A stretch of 64,000 nucleotides of DNA from Hyphococcus sp. (GCA_028284345.1 JANQRY010000010.1:496001-560000); one strand, 5' to 3'; counted from the stretch's first letter, positions 26,526 through 35,442 are shown. The notes: generated by a model not told the origin, from the letters alone. Program-made: numbers and translations.

Positions 26526-26833
26526 TCCGCCAAAGCATAGCGGTCATTGCTAATCTGAAACTGTATTTGCCACAATTTTGCACAGCGAGGAATAGGCATG
26601 CCAAACTCAGAAGTACCCAATCCCCTATACTACTTTGGCGTATTGCGGGACTAGGCACACTCTTCGTGCTGACGGCGTCATTCGCCGGTCAAGTTCTATT
26701 AAAACTCGGAATAATATCGATACGAATACCGTCCAGTATTCTGGCGTCGGCATTTCACGCCGCACCATTCAAATGGCGAAAGAAGCGGTCGGAATATCGT
26801 ATTCGGGCTGCTTTAATCTTCCAGGGCGCGCCT
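26526..26833. other. Intergenic region upstream of mucR
   Basis: A 308-bp stretch between the mucR start and the 3' end of the next minus-strand gene. Overlapping short plus-strand frames here look unconvincing, without Shine-Dalgarno or recognisable protein. It is expected to carry the mucR promoter; I see no clear repeat. Confidence 0.45.
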
Positions 26834-27238
26834 TTAGTTCACAGCCAGTCGTGATTTTCCATTTGCGGACGAGGCCAGTTTTTTTACGTCAACCATGATC
26901 GAATAGGCCAGCAATTCTTCGCATGACGCATGATTGATGTCTTTTACAGTAGGCGGCGCCATCACGAGCCACGCCTCAATCTTATAGTTGATGTCTTCAA
27001 GGGTTGCAGCGCTGTTTAGGGCCATGGCGTCACTTAAGATCTCCGCATTGATGTTTGCCATGCTGTCATTATTTGCCTTTTTTGCAGCGCCATTCGCGCC
27101 GTGCGCGCATAGTTCTTGGATTTGACGCGCAGCGTCGGCGAAACTTAGCGCGCCCGTTGCTATTCTGTTTTGCTCTCTTTCAAGATCGAGGCTCGCCGAT
27201 TGTTGTCGCTTTTTGGAGACGCCGTTATAGGATTTCAT
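26834..27238 (-). CDS. Hypothetical protein
   Basis: A 134-residue acidic-to-neutral helical protein with no signal peptide and no recognised family. A strong Shine-Dalgarno (GAGGGGAAACAAA before ATG) supports it as a real gene. The N-terminal third is rich in Lys, Gln and Glu, and the centre contains an ALNSAATLEDINYKIEAWL segment. It lies just downstream of the phytanoyl dioxygenase gene (40 bp) on the same strand and could be the last gene of the quorum-sensing operon. No function can be assigned. Confidence 0.6.
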   Translation of the reverse strand: MKSYNGVSKKRQQSASLDLEREQNRIATGALSFADAARQIQELCAHGANGAAKKANNDSMANINAEILSDAMALNSAATLEDINYKIEAWLVMAPPTVKDINHASCEELLAYSIMVDVKKLASSANGKSRLAVN

Positions 27239-27278
27239 TTTGTTTCCCCTCGTTTTATGGGTCCGGTTTCATTCCGGG

Positions 27279-28313
27279 TTAAGCAGCGTGTGACGTTGTG
27301 TTGCTATTCATGGCTTCAGCACTCGGCTCGACGTTCGTGCGCAAGGGCAATAAATCGGCGAGCTTTAATTGCGGCCATGGGCGCGGCCAAACGACGGGAT
27401 GGTCGCGGGAACAAATGGCGTCGCCATCGGCGAGCGTGTCGACGTCATGAAGCCTCGGCGCAGCGCCCGCGCGGCTGAAGTAACGCGCGTCCTCGCCGCA
27501 ATAATGAAACGATATTGCCCGGCGCATATGACCGGTAAGGTTGCCGCCCGCCCCGTGAATCGTTCGGATATGATGCGCGATAACATCGCCCGGCTCCACA
27601 TCGTAGCAAATGATGTCGAAACTATCTTCATCGGCTTCGATATCCGGGCATTTCGGGGCGGTTGCGCCCGGCATAGTCGTTTGAGACAAAAAGAGATTGG
27701 GCGCGTAGACGCTCCCATCCTTATGGGATCGGCGAATATACTTCATGACGCCGGACGCTTCGGTCGCGGAATCCAGGGGCGTCCAGAACACGATGGCGTT
27801 GCGGCCGTCATAATTGTTATAGCCGAGATCTTGGTGGAAAGCGGTTTTCTGTTTGGTGAAGGGACCTTTGATAAAGGTCGTATCGTCCCAAAAGCTGACG
27901 ACGGGCGAATCTAGGAGTTCCGCCGCGAGCTTTGGCAGGCATGAATCGAGCGCAAAATCGCGAATGGCGCGGTGACGGCGCCATCCAGACGCTTCAAAGA
28001 GAAATGTTCCCCTACCACGATCGCTCAAGGCCTCGCGCAAAGGACGCGCGTTCTTATCGCCCTTAACAACAGCGCTTAAAGCGGCGACATCAAAGCGGTG
28101 CGCAACACTATCGGCTGCCTTTTTGCCCTCCCAGATTTCTGCAGCGATTTGCTCAAAATCATAGGCAGTCGGGGATTTGTTGGCGTTCGCCAACTGCATG
28201 TCGAGCGCTGCGCGCAAACGCGCTATTTCTTCAGCTTCGAAAACGTCTTTCAGGAGAACGACGCCGTCTTCATGAAATGCGCGCAATTGCGCTCTTGTCA
28301 GCCGTTTTTCCAT
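27279..28313 (-). CDS. Phytanoyl-CoA dioxygenase (PhyH) family protein
   Basis: A non-haem iron(II)/2-oxoglutarate oxygenase of 344 residues. The iron ligands fit the HxD...H pattern: KTAFHQDLGYNNYDGRNAIVFW, then DVIAHHIRTIHGAGGNL, with the downstream Arg (MRRAISFHY) for oxoglutarate binding. The start at 28313 lies just 5 bp after the luxI stop codon, so it is almost certainly co-transcribed with luxR and luxI. Its substrate is unknown; it may hydroxylate a lipid, an amino-acid derivative or a secondary metabolite under quorum control. Confidence 0.88.
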   Translation of the reverse strand: MEKRLTRAQLRAFHEDGVVLLKDVFEAEEIARLRAALDMQLANANKSPTAYDFEQIAAEIWEGKKAADSVAHRFDVAALSAVVKGDKNARPLREALSDRGRGTFLFEASGWRRHRAIRDFALDSCLPKLAAELLDSPVVSFWDDTTFIKGPFTKQKTAFHQDLGYNNYDGRNAIVFWTPLDSATEASGVMKYIRRSHKDGSVYAPNLFLSQTTMPGATAPKCPDIEADEDSFDIICYDVEPGDVIAHHIRTIHGAGGNLTGHMRRAISFHYCGEDARYFSRAGAAPRLHDVDTLADGDAICSRDHPVVWPRPWPQLKLADLLPLRTNVEPSAEAMNSNTTSHAA

Positions 28314-28318
28314 CACTG

Positions 28319-28978
28319 TTACGCCGCCCGACGTGGTAGATCCACCGAACTCAACAAAGGCGTTGTGACGAAGCACAGTTCCATTTCGGGATCGTGCAAA
28401 TTTTGGCGAATTTTCTGCAGCGACTCCTCGTCAACATTCGACAAAGCCGGCGTATAGAAGTCATCATCGGCGTTATTGTAGAGCGGGCGTCCGAGCGGGG
28501 TTACCTGCATTACCGAGCAAATGGCATTGTAGAAGGGCGGGCTCGTATACCAGGCAATTTGGTCGATGCCGAATTTCAGACAATATTCATTTATGCCAAC
28601 GCCAAGACGCCACATGATTTCCAGATATTCTTCTTTTGATTGAAGCGTGTCGGAGATGACAAAGCGCGAAGATTCCCAGATGCGCGGATCTTGGGGCGGC
28701 CCGGAGAGATCGCACTCTTCGGCATAGAGTTCGGAAAGCATGGTGGGTTTGGTTGTCGGGTTAAGGCGACAACAGCCTTGAACCTCATTTCGTTCGTCGT
28801 TGAGGTGTAAAATGTAGACCGTATGTTCTGCGTCAAATGGATCAATATCGTAACCCGGCCGCGCCGTCGGCACCTCCCAACCCCATTTTTCGATGACGAC
28901 GCGGTATCGCATGCGATGCATCAAATCGAGCTGGTCACGGTAAAGCTGGTGATTTTGCGGCGTTACGATTTCGATCAT
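28319..28978 (-). CDS. luxI: Acyl-homoserine-lactone synthase (LuxI family)
   Basis: A 219-residue autoinducer synthase. It makes N-acyl-homoserine lactone from S-adenosylmethionine and an acyl carrier. The family pattern is clear: MRYRVVIEKWGW, DPFDAEHTVYIL, GCCRLNPTTKPTML and WESSRFVIS, giving the conserved Arg, Trp, the two Asp, Arg, Glu and Arg. The Phe normally following RYRV is Val here, an uncommon change. AGGAGGGAGAT gives a very strong ribosome binding site. It is 77 bp downstream of luxR and followed at once by the phyH gene. Confidence 0.93.
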   Translation of the reverse strand: MIEIVTPQNHQLYRDQLDLMHRMRYRVVIEKWGWEVPTARPGYDIDPFDAEHTVYILHLNDERNEVQGCCRLNPTTKPTMLSELYAEECDLSGPPQDPRIWESSRFVISDTLQSKEEYLEIMWRLGVGINEYCLKFGIDQIAWYTSPPFYNAICSVMQVTPLGRPLYNNADDDFYTPALSNVDEESLQKIRQNLHDPEMELCFVTTPLLSSVDLPRRAA

Positions 28979-29055
28979 ATCTCCCTCCTGCGCCTGACGC
29001 GCGGAGAAGAGATGTTTTTGAGCTTACGCGAAACTACCCGTTCGAGGGCTTGACA

Positions 29056-29784
29056 TTAGGGAAGAATTAGGTCTCGGGCGATCGCTGTTGAAACGGCGTG
29101 CGTAATATTGACCGCATTAAGTTTGTTTCGCGCACGCTTTGCTGCGTCTTTTGCAGCCGCTTCGCTCACATTCATAATCTTTGACATTTCCCAAAGTGTT
29201 TTACCGGCGGCGGCGAACTGCAGCACGTCAATCTCGCGTGGCGTGAGGCTAACGGGTTCAGAGGATTGCTCTATGTTCATATGAAGGTCTTCTAGGCGAT
29301 AATAGCTATGAGCGCAGGCAAGTTGCATTTCTGCGATCTCATTTCGAGATATGTCCAATCTTTCGGCCGCCAAGGAAATGCCGCCGTCAGGACTGCCGGG
29401 ACGTCTCATCGGGAACATGAAGCCGTCATTCATTGAATAATCGCGCGCAGTATTTTGCATGGCCGAACCATAACGATTGTCATAGGCGTAGGCTTGCTCC
29501 CAACTGAATGGGTGGCGCGATCGAATGCCGTAACGCACGATCGGATCTTTATAGACGTTGCCTTTTTCAAAACGGTCTACAAGAATTTCTTCAGGCCAAT
29601 TTGTGTGTTGCATAATATGGCGACTGGCGTCGCTAAAGGGATTAATAAGCTGGCTAATCAGAAAGCGGTTAAACCCCAGGGGTTTTGCAAACGCCATTAA
29701 GGGCGCGATCGCACCGTCGACAGTTGTTGCATTGTCAATTTTTTTTAAAGTATCGAGGATAGGTTGCGCATCAAGCAAATTCAT
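29056..29784 (-). CDS. luxR: LuxR-family autoinducer-responsive regulator
   Basis: A 242-residue quorum-sensing regulator. The N-terminal autoinducer domain has the expected Trp in NWPEEI, the YKDPIVRYGIRSRHPFSW segment with Asp, Pro and Trp, and an aromatic GGISLAAERLDI region. The C-terminal helix-turn-helix starts at LTPREIDVLQFAAAGKTLWEMSKIMNVSEAAAKDAAKRARNKL; this is split here as LTPREIDVLQFAAAGKT and LWEMSKIMNVSEAAAKD. The recognition helix (SEAAAKDAAKRAR) departs from the usual SERTVKFHLxN. It probably senses the product of the adjacent synthase and controls the operon. Confidence 0.92.
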   Translation of the reverse strand: MNLLDAQPILDTLKKIDNATTVDGAIAPLMAFAKPLGFNRFLISQLINPFSDASRHIMQHTNWPEEILVDRFEKGNVYKDPIVRYGIRSRHPFSWEQAYAYDNRYGSAMQNTARDYSMNDGFMFPMRRPGSPDGGISLAAERLDISRNEIAEMQLACAHSYYRLEDLHMNIEQSSEPVSLTPREIDVLQFAAAGKTLWEMSKIMNVSEAAAKDAAKRARNKLNAVNITHAVSTAIARDLILP

Positions 29785-30249
29785 TTTGCAATCCGAACTT
29801 GGAAAGTAGGCACGTACTAATTGAGAACGGCGAGAGCCGCTCTACTTGCTGTTTCTTATCCGGATATGCTCAGACAATACTTTGCGAATTTCAAGAGGCG
29901 CAGAGATTCAGAGAATTCAATAGAGCTTTGATTTTCCTTGGATTTAAGCCTCGACTGGGAAACTAACCAGTTTCATTTTGACCGCAACATTTATTGAAGT
30001 TGTTTGATTTTGTTCACCCAAGAGAACAAGAGAATATGTATTCAGGACGGGCTGACGGTGGAAGCAACCGCGATCGAACGAGTCTCCAGGCGGAATTCGT
30101 ATCTGTGACGACCTATAACGTCGCTGCGATAGACGCCTTAGCCGCCTCGCCGGAGATCATCCAGAGGCAGCGGCGAGACGATGGGGCTGTTGAGTCGCGC
30201 AAAGAGCTTTCTTGCCAAATGCAGCCTCGCCGCGATAACTCATCGCCCG
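29785..30249. other. Divergent intergenic region luxR / cobT with a lux-box-like dyad
   Basis: About 400-465 bp without a convincing gene, between the start of luxR and cobT. At 29954-29971 an 18-bp dyad, ACTGG (8 bases) CCAGT, resembles lux boxes in size and arm sequence, about 170 bp upstream of luxR. I looked for a cobalamin riboswitch before cobT and saw no B12-box sequence. Parts near 29870-30000 are AT-rich and may hold promoters. Confidence 0.4.
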
Positions 30250-31263
30250 ATGAAAGAAATCAATAAAGAGTTCGAAAATCAAATCGCCGCAGCGATCGAC
30301 GGGAAGACAAAACCTGTCGGCGCCTTGGGGCGGATCGAAAGACTAGCTGCTCACATCGCGCGGATCCAAGGCTCGTTGGCGCCGCGCGCTGAAACCTGCG
30401 TGCTGATCATTTTCGCTGGCGATCACGGAATGGCGTCGGCGGGCGTGTCCGCCTATCCGCCTGCGGTTACGCGCCAGATGGTGTTGAATTTCCTCTCCGG
30501 CGGCGCGGCGGCCAATGTCTTCGCCCGCTCTGTCGGCGCCGATGTGCGCGTTGTTGATGCGGGCGTCGCCGGCGAACCGATCGATCATCCTGGTCTGATC
30601 AGCCGGCGGATCGCAGCCGGCACCGCCAACGCTCTTGAGATCGCGGCTATGACGCCTGCGCAACTGACGCGCGCGATTGACACCGGCGCCGCAATCGGAC
30701 GGGACGTTTCCGAAGATGTCGCCTGTTTCGGAGAAATGGGCATTGGCAACACATCCTCAGCAGCGCTCGTCGCCGCAAAGGTCCTGGGCCGCCCGGTCGG
30801 CAATCTTGTCGGGCGCGGCACGGGCCTCGACGATGAGGGCCTCGCGCGCAAGCGATCGCTTCTTGAACGCGCGGCGGCTCGAACGGGCGCAAAGCTCGAC
30901 GCCGAGACGGCTCTTAGCGAATATGGCGGTTTCGAGATCGCCATGATGACTGGCGCGATGATCGGCGCAGCAGAGGCAGGGCGCATCGTGATCGTCGACG
31001 GGTTCATTGCCGGAGCGGCGGCGCTTTGCGCGAGGGCCATGTCGCCGGCATGCGAGGCCAATCTCATCTTCGCGCACCGGTCGGCCGAAGCCGGCCATGG
31101 GATTATCCTCGATGCGCTTGGCGCGACGCCGCTTCTTGATCTCGATATGCGGCTCGGCGAAGGCACCGGCGCGCTTCTCGCGTTTCCGCTCGTCAAAGCG
31201 GCGGCGGCCATGCTGCGCGACATGGCCAGTTTCGAGAGCGCAAACGTTAGCGGCCCAACATGA
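30250..31263 (+). CDS. cobT: Nicotinate-nucleotide-dimethylbenzimidazole phosphoribosyltransferase
   Basis: Makes alpha-ribazole phosphate from dimethylbenzimidazole and nicotinate mononucleotide for the cobalamin lower ligand. The protein shows KPVGALGRIERL, FAGDHGMASAGVSAYP, GEMGIGNTSSAAL, and near the C-terminus RLGEGTGALLAFPLVKAA with the catalytic Glu. The start is uncertain: 30250 gives 337 residues, a usual length, but an ATG at 30181 is in frame and has a weak GAG upstream. It begins a four-gene cob cluster and is followed by cobS after 7 bp. Confidence 0.93.
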   Translation: MKEINKEFENQIAAAIDGKTKPVGALGRIERLAAHIARIQGSLAPRAETCVLIIFAGDHGMASAGVSAYPPAVTRQMVLNFLSGGAAANVFARSVGADVRVVDAGVAGEPIDHPGLISRRIAAGTANALEIAAMTPAQLTRAIDTGAAIGRDVSEDVACFGEMGIGNTSSAALVAAKVLGRPVGNLVGRGTGLDDEGLARKRSLLERAAARTGAKLDAETALSEYGGFEIAMMTGAMIGAAEAGRIVIVDGFIAGAAALCARAMSPACEANLIFAHRSAEAGHGIILDALGATPLLDLDMRLGEGTGALLAFPLVKAAAAMLRDMASFESANVSGPT

Positions 31264-31270
31264 GGCGCGT

Positions 31271-32029
31271 ATGAAGGATCAAGGCGCGTCTTTCTTGCTC
31301 GCCGTGCAGTTTCTGACACGATTGCCCGTGCCTGCGCGCGACATTTACAGTCCCCGGCGCATGGCGGCGTCTGTAGGCTATTATCCGATCGTCGGCATGC
31401 TTGTTGGCGGCGCTTCGGCAATCGTGTTCGCTGCGGCGGACACGTTTTTCCCGCAGCCCCTCGCCGTTGTAATCGCCATCGCCGCAGGGCTGTTGCTCAC
31501 CGGGGCGTTTCACGAGGACGGGCTCGCGGACACGTTCGACGGCGTCGGCGGCGGATCGACCCGCGATAAAGCCCTCGACATCATGCGCGATTCCCGACTG
31601 GGAACCTATGGAACGTTGGCCCTCATCATCGCTCTTGCCGTAAAGGCCGGCGCGCTCATCTCCTTGTCGCCAACGAACGTAATCGCAGCCCTTATCGCCG
31701 GACATGGACTGTCGCGGCTTTCCAGCGTTCTCGTGATCGCGACGAGCCGATACGTTCGCGACGAGGGCGCCGGGAAACCAGTGGCGGACGGCGTCTCGGC
31801 GTTTAGTCTGGCCGTTGCGCTGGGGACCGGCGCGCTGATACTTGCGGTCTGGTGCGTGTTGCATATCCCGATGGTGCTCGCATGGGCCGTCGCCGGCCTC
31901 GTCATCGGCCATGTCCTGATGCGGCTATTCTTCGAGCGCAAGCTCGGCGGCTATACCGGCGACACGCTGGGCGCCGTGCAGCAGGCGAGCGAGATCGGCT
32001 TTTATCTGGGACTTGCCGCATGCGCGTAA
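31271..32029 (+). CDS. cobS: Adenosylcobinamide-GDP ribazoletransferase (cobalamin synthase)
   Basis: Integral membrane enzyme of 252 residues joining GDP-cobinamide and alpha-ribazole (or its phosphate) to give cobalamin. Landmarks are AVQFLTRLPVP at the N-terminus, the metal-binding HEDGLADTFDGVGGG, DSRLGTYGTLALI, and GYTGDTLGAVQQASEIGF at the C-terminus. Several hydrophobic helices are present. The start at 31271, chosen on family length, lies just after cobT; the stop overlaps cobC by 10 bp. Confidence 0.94.
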   Translation: MKDQGASFLLAVQFLTRLPVPARDIYSPRRMAASVGYYPIVGMLVGGASAIVFAAADTFFPQPLAVVIAIAAGLLLTGAFHEDGLADTFDGVGGGSTRDKALDIMRDSRLGTYGTLALIIALAVKAGALISLSPTNVIAALIAGHGLSRLSSVLVIATSRYVRDEGAGKPVADGVSAFSLAVALGTGALILAVWCVLHIPMVLAWAVAGLVIGHVLMRLFFERKLGGYTGDTLGAVQQASEIGFYLGLAACA

Positions 32030-32541
32030 CGCTGCTTCGCCATACCGCGCCGGATGTGGCGCCGGGCGTCTGCTACGGCCGAACCGATCTCGACGTCGCG
32101 ACGAGTTTCCCTGCGGAGGCTGCCGCTGTCGCCACGACACTTCCAAAATATGCGCAGATCGTGACAAGCCCACTCATGCGCTGCCGCAAGCTTGCCGACT
32201 ATCTCGGGCAGGTCTCGGATTTGACCCCCGTCGAGGATCCGCGACTTTTCGAAATGGATTTCGGAAGCTGGGAAGGCCAGGCCTGGGCGGATATTCCGCG
32301 TGCTGAACTCGACGCCTGGACGGCTGACTTTCTCCATGCCCGGCCCCATGGCGGCGAGAGTGTAGCGATGTTGCGAAATCGCACGATGGAAGCCGTTGCC
32401 GAATGGCTGAGCGGCGGCGGTCACACTTTGATCGTCACCCATTCAGGCGTCATCCGATCGGTGCTTTCAACCGGCGACGCCGCTGAAGACTTTTCCGCAA
32501 ATATCGACTTTGGCGGTTTTCACAGCCTATCTTCCCTCTAA
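32020..32541 (+). CDS. cobC: Alpha-ribazole phosphatase (histidine phosphatase family)
   Basis: A 173-residue phosphoglycerate-mutase-like enzyme that dephosphorylates alpha-ribazole phosphate or cobalamin phosphate. The catalytic LRHTAPDV motif is at the N-terminus, TSPLMRCRKLADYL gives the second Arg, the FEMDFGSWEGQ segment the acid residue, and VTHSGVIRSVL the second catalytic His. The ATG at 32020 overlaps the end of cobS. The name follows enteric usage; in Pseudomonas nomenclature CobC is another enzyme. Confidence 0.88.
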   Translation: MRVTLLRHTAPDVAPGVCYGRTDLDVATSFPAEAAAVATTLPKYAQIVTSPLMRCRKLADYLGQVSDLTPVEDPRLFEMDFGSWEGQAWADIPRAELDAWTADFLHARPHGGESVAMLRNRTMEAVAEWLSGGGHTLIVTHSGVIRSVLSTGDAAEDFSANIDFGGFHSLSSL

Positions 32542-32552
32542 GGAGCGATGCG

Positions 32553-33152
32553 ATGAGCGACGCCGACGCCCATAAATCCGAGATGCGCAAGCTGCAAGCC
32601 GAGCAGAAACGGAAGACGTCCGAGGCGCGCGATCCCGGCCGCGGACTTGTTCTCGTTCACACGGGCGACGGCAAGGGCAAATCGAGTTCGGCTTTCGGCG
32701 TCATCGTCCGCGCGCTCGGTTGGGGCCAACGCGTCGGCGTCATTCAGTTCATCAAAGGCAAGTGGATCACCGGCGAGCGGCAGTTCTTCGACAAGCTCGG
32801 AACCGTCGATTGGCATACCATGGGCGAGGGCTTCACCTGGGATACGCAAGACCGCGACCGGGACATCGCCGCCGCTGAGGCGGCCTTTACGCAGGCGCGG
32901 GAGATGATGGCAAGCGGCGATTATGATCTTATCGTGCTCGACGAGATCAACATCGTGTTGCGCTATGACTATCTCCCGGTCGAGACGGTTCTTGAGGCCC
33001 TAAAATCGCGATCGGACCGCACAAGCGTGGTCCTTACGGGGCGAGACGCCAAGCCGGAACTTTGCGACTATGCCGATCTCGTCAGCGAGATGCGCGAGGT
33101 TAAACACCCGTTCAAGGCGGGCATCAAAGCCCGGCGCGGAATTGACTTCTGA
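32553..33152 (+). CDS. cobO: Cob(I)alamin/cob(I)yrinic acid adenosyltransferase
   Basis: A 199-residue CobA/CobO/BtuR-type adenosyltransferase that adds the adenosyl group to corrinoid. It has the P-loop-like HTGDGKGKSSSAFGVIVRALGWG, VIQFIKGKW, YDLIVLDEINIVLRYDYLP and a C-terminal YADLVSEMREVKHPFKAGIKARRGIDF region (shown in part: SEMREVKHPFKAGIKA). A strong AAGGAG precedes the ATG. It completes the cobT-cobS-cobC-cobO block, upstream of the riboswitch and on the same strand. Confidence 0.95.
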   Translation: MSDADAHKSEMRKLQAEQKRKTSEARDPGRGLVLVHTGDGKGKSSSAFGVIVRALGWGQRVGVIQFIKGKWITGERQFFDKLGTVDWHTMGEGFTWDTQDRDRDIAAAEAAFTQAREMMASGDYDLIVLDEINIVLRYDYLPVETVLEALKSRSDRTSVVLTGRDAKPELCDYADLVSEMREVKHPFKAGIKARRGIDF

Positions 33153-33204
33153 ATTGCGCTTGCGCGGCAGCCAACATTTGCAATTATTGACAATCCCTCG
33201 CGCC

Positions 33205-33400
33205 CACAGCAAAAGGCCTCTCAGATGGCGCCTCCCTAACCGGAGGCTAAGAGGGAAGCCGGTGCGAATCCGGCGCTGTACCCGCAACTGTCAGCCGGGA
33301 GCTGATGGCCATAAAGCCACTGGGGCTAACGCCCTGGGAAGGCGGCCAGAAGCGCTGATCGGCAAGCCAGGAGACCTGCCATCGCGTCGTTCGTCCGGAG
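33205..33400 (+). promoter_or_regulatory. Cobalamin riboswitch (leader of btuB operon)
   Basis: The leader contains the conserved elements of the AdoCbl aptamer in order: AGAGGGAAGCCGGTG near 33249-33264, GCGAATCCGGCGCTG, CCCGCAACTG, GCCACTG near 33316, GGGAAGGCGGCC, and the B12 box AGCCAGGAGACCTGCC at 33365-33380. A GC-rich hairpin of CCCGCG/CGCGGG type around 33487-33510 may be part of the expression platform. It should lower btuB operon expression when cobalamin is abundant. End coordinates are approximate. Confidence 0.95.
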
Positions 33401-33570
33401 GCCGGGAAGAGTTCTCTTGGGGCGGGAAAGGGCCGACGAAAGCGTCAGGCGCCTCTCCTTAGTAGCGACATCAATTGGTCCGTCCGCCCGCGCGGCGTTC
33501 GCCGCGGGACCTTGTTCGTCGTTACGAAAGGCGTTCCGCATCCGGGCGGCGGAACGCGAGGGGAACAGCC

Positions 33571-35442
33571 ATGCGCGTTCACAATCTGCTCTTGTCAACG
33601 GCGGTCGCCGCCGTAATCGCCTTTTCTTTTCGCCCGGCGCTCGCCCAGCTGCCGAACCCTGATCCCAACGGGTCGGTTAACGACGTCGACGGCGAGCCCG
33701 ACACGATCACCGTAACGGGCATGCGCCTGCCGACGCCGCTTGACCAGGTCGGCCGATCGGTCAACGTCCTGACGGGCGAGGAGATCCAGCTTCGTCAGCA
33801 GCGTTTTCTTTTCGACGCCCTCGCCGCCATTCCAGGGGTACAGGTTGTCCGTACAGGAAGCTTCGGTAGCGCCGCATCAGTCTCGATCCGCGGGCTCGAC
33901 AGCGACCAGACGCTTGTCGTCCAGGACGGCGTCGTCATCAACAACCCCGCCTCTTTTGGCAACGGCTTCAATTTCGCCAATTTCGACGCTGGCGACGTGG
34001 AACGAGTCGAGGTCATTCGCGGCGCTCAGTCCACTCTATATGGGTCGGACGCCATCGGCGGCGTTATCAACATTGTCACCAAGGACGGCCGCGAAGGCTT
34101 TGGCGGCGACGCCTTTTTCGAGGGCGGCTCGTTCGACACCATTCGCGGCGGGGCGAGCCTTTATGGCGGGAACGATACGGCCTCAGGCCGCATCTCCTTC
34201 AGCGGGGTGACGACCAACGGCTTTTCCTCGGCCGACGAAGCAAACGGAAACGTCGAGGACGACAGTTTCGACAATGTGACGCTATCGACGAAAGGCCGTT
34301 TCCAGCCGGTCGTCTCTCTCTTGTTTGAAGTCGTCGCGCGCTACCAGGACAGCGAGAACGAGTTCGACAGCTTCGCCGGCGGGCGGCCCGTTGACGGCGA
34401 TGAAATCGGACAGACCGAAGAGCTGACGGTCGCAGGGTTCGCGACGCATACGGCGCTTGAGGGCGCATTGCAAAATCGTTTCGCGATCACCTATCTGCGC
34501 AACGATCAGCTAAACGTTACAGACGGCGCGCCTTCTTTCGATGCGCTGGGCACGCGGATTTCCTATGAATATCAGGGCACGGTGAAACCCGTAGCTTGGG
34601 CCGCACTCGTCGCCGGCGCCGAATATGATGTACAGGAATCAGAAGTCACGGTCGGTTTCGGCGGCAATCAGCAAATAAAGACCACGAGCGGCTTCGGCCT
34701 TCTCCAGTTGACGCCGAAGGACAACATCGCCCTCAACGCCGGCGTCCGGCACGATTCGAGCGATGAGTTCGGATCGGAGACGACGTTCAGCGTGTCCGGC
34801 GCCTATACGCTTCCGCAAACCGGTACGATCCTGCGCGGCAGTTTTTCCGAAGGGTTCCGGGCGCCGACCGCCGGCGAACTCGGCTTCAATCCCGATCTCT
34901 TTCCCGAGTTCAGCAATGGCTGGGACATCGGCCTCGAACAGCCGATTTCCGACGGCCGTGCGCGCGTGACGGCGACCTATTTCGATCAGCAGATCGACGA
35001 TCTCATCGCCTTTGATCTTGCCGCATTCACCTTCGTCAACATCCAGGAATTCGAGAGCAAGGGCGTCGAAGTCGCCCTCGACGCTGATCTCTACGCATGG
35101 CTCAGCTTCCGCAGCGCCTATACCTATGTTGACGCGACGAATGTGACGACTACTAACGCTGCGCTGAACCAGCCCAAGCACCGCTTCAATGTCGAACTCG
35201 CCGCGCGGGCGACGGATCGCCTGACGCTATCGCTCGGCGTCAACTACAATGGAACCGAATTAGATGGCGGGAACACTCTTGATTCGTTCACGCTTGTCAG
35301 CGTGCGCGGTCAATATGCACTCAACGACACGCTCGAACTTTTCGCGCGCGTCGAAAACGCGACCGACATCGACTATCAGGACAACTTCGGTTACGGAACA
35401 GCGCCGATTTCAGCGTTCGGCGGGGTGCGTGCAAGGTTCTAA
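33571..35442 (+). CDS. btuB: TonB-dependent cobalamin receptor (BtuB)
   Basis: A 623-residue outer-membrane receptor. A signal peptide (LLSTAVAAVIAFSFRPALAQ) is followed by a TonB-box-like DTITVTGMRLP, the plug domain with VSIRGLDSDQTLVVQDGVVINNPAS (in part: SIRGLDSDQTLVV) and VIRGAQSTLYGSDAIGGVIN, and a beta-barrel ending in an aromatic residue (GGVRARF). The riboswitch and the downstream btuFCD genes identify the ligand as a corrinoid. The start follows GAGGGGAAC at 33557-33565. Its stop overlaps the btuF start (TAATG). Confidence 0.93.
   Translation: MRVHNLLLSTAVAAVIAFSFRPALAQLPNPDPNGSVNDVDGEPDTITVTGMRLPTPLDQVGRSVNVLTGEEIQLRQQRFLFDALAAIPGVQVVRTGSFGSAASVSIRGLDSDQTLVVQDGVVINNPASFGNGFNFANFDAGDVERVEVIRGAQSTLYGSDAIGGVINIVTKDGREGFGGDAFFEGGSFDTIRGGASLYGGNDTASGRISFSGVTTNGFSSADEANGNVEDDSFDNVTLSTKGRFQPVVSLLFEVVARYQDSENEFDSFAGGRPVDGDEIGQTEELTVAGFATHTALEGALQNRFAITYLRNDQLNVTDGAPSFDALGTRISYEYQGTVKPVAWAALVAGAEYDVQESEVTVGFGGNQQIKTTSGFGLLQLTPKDNIALNAGVRHDSSDEFGSETTFSVSGAYTLPQTGTILRGSFSEGFRAPTAGELGFNPDLFPEFSNGWDIGLEQPISDGRARVTATYFDQQIDDLIAFDLAAFTFVNIQEFESKGVEVALDADLYAWLSFRSAYTYVDATNVTTTNAALNQPKHRFNVELAARATDRLTLSLGVNYNGTELDGGNTLDSFTLVSVRGQYALNDTLELFARVENATDIDYQDNFGYGTAPISAFGGVRARF

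Noticed and set aside
26567-26898. Two overlapping plus-strand frames upstream of mucR
   Set aside because: No Shine-Dalgarno or family resemblance; they run into the 3' end of the minus-strand hypothetical gene.
29785-30249. A second cobalamin riboswitch in front of cobT
   Set aside because: I found none of the conserved aptamer segments there, including no B12 box.
33487-33510. An intrinsic terminator in the btuB leader
   Set aside because: The GC-rich hairpin has no T-run after it; it may still belong to the riboswitch expression platform.
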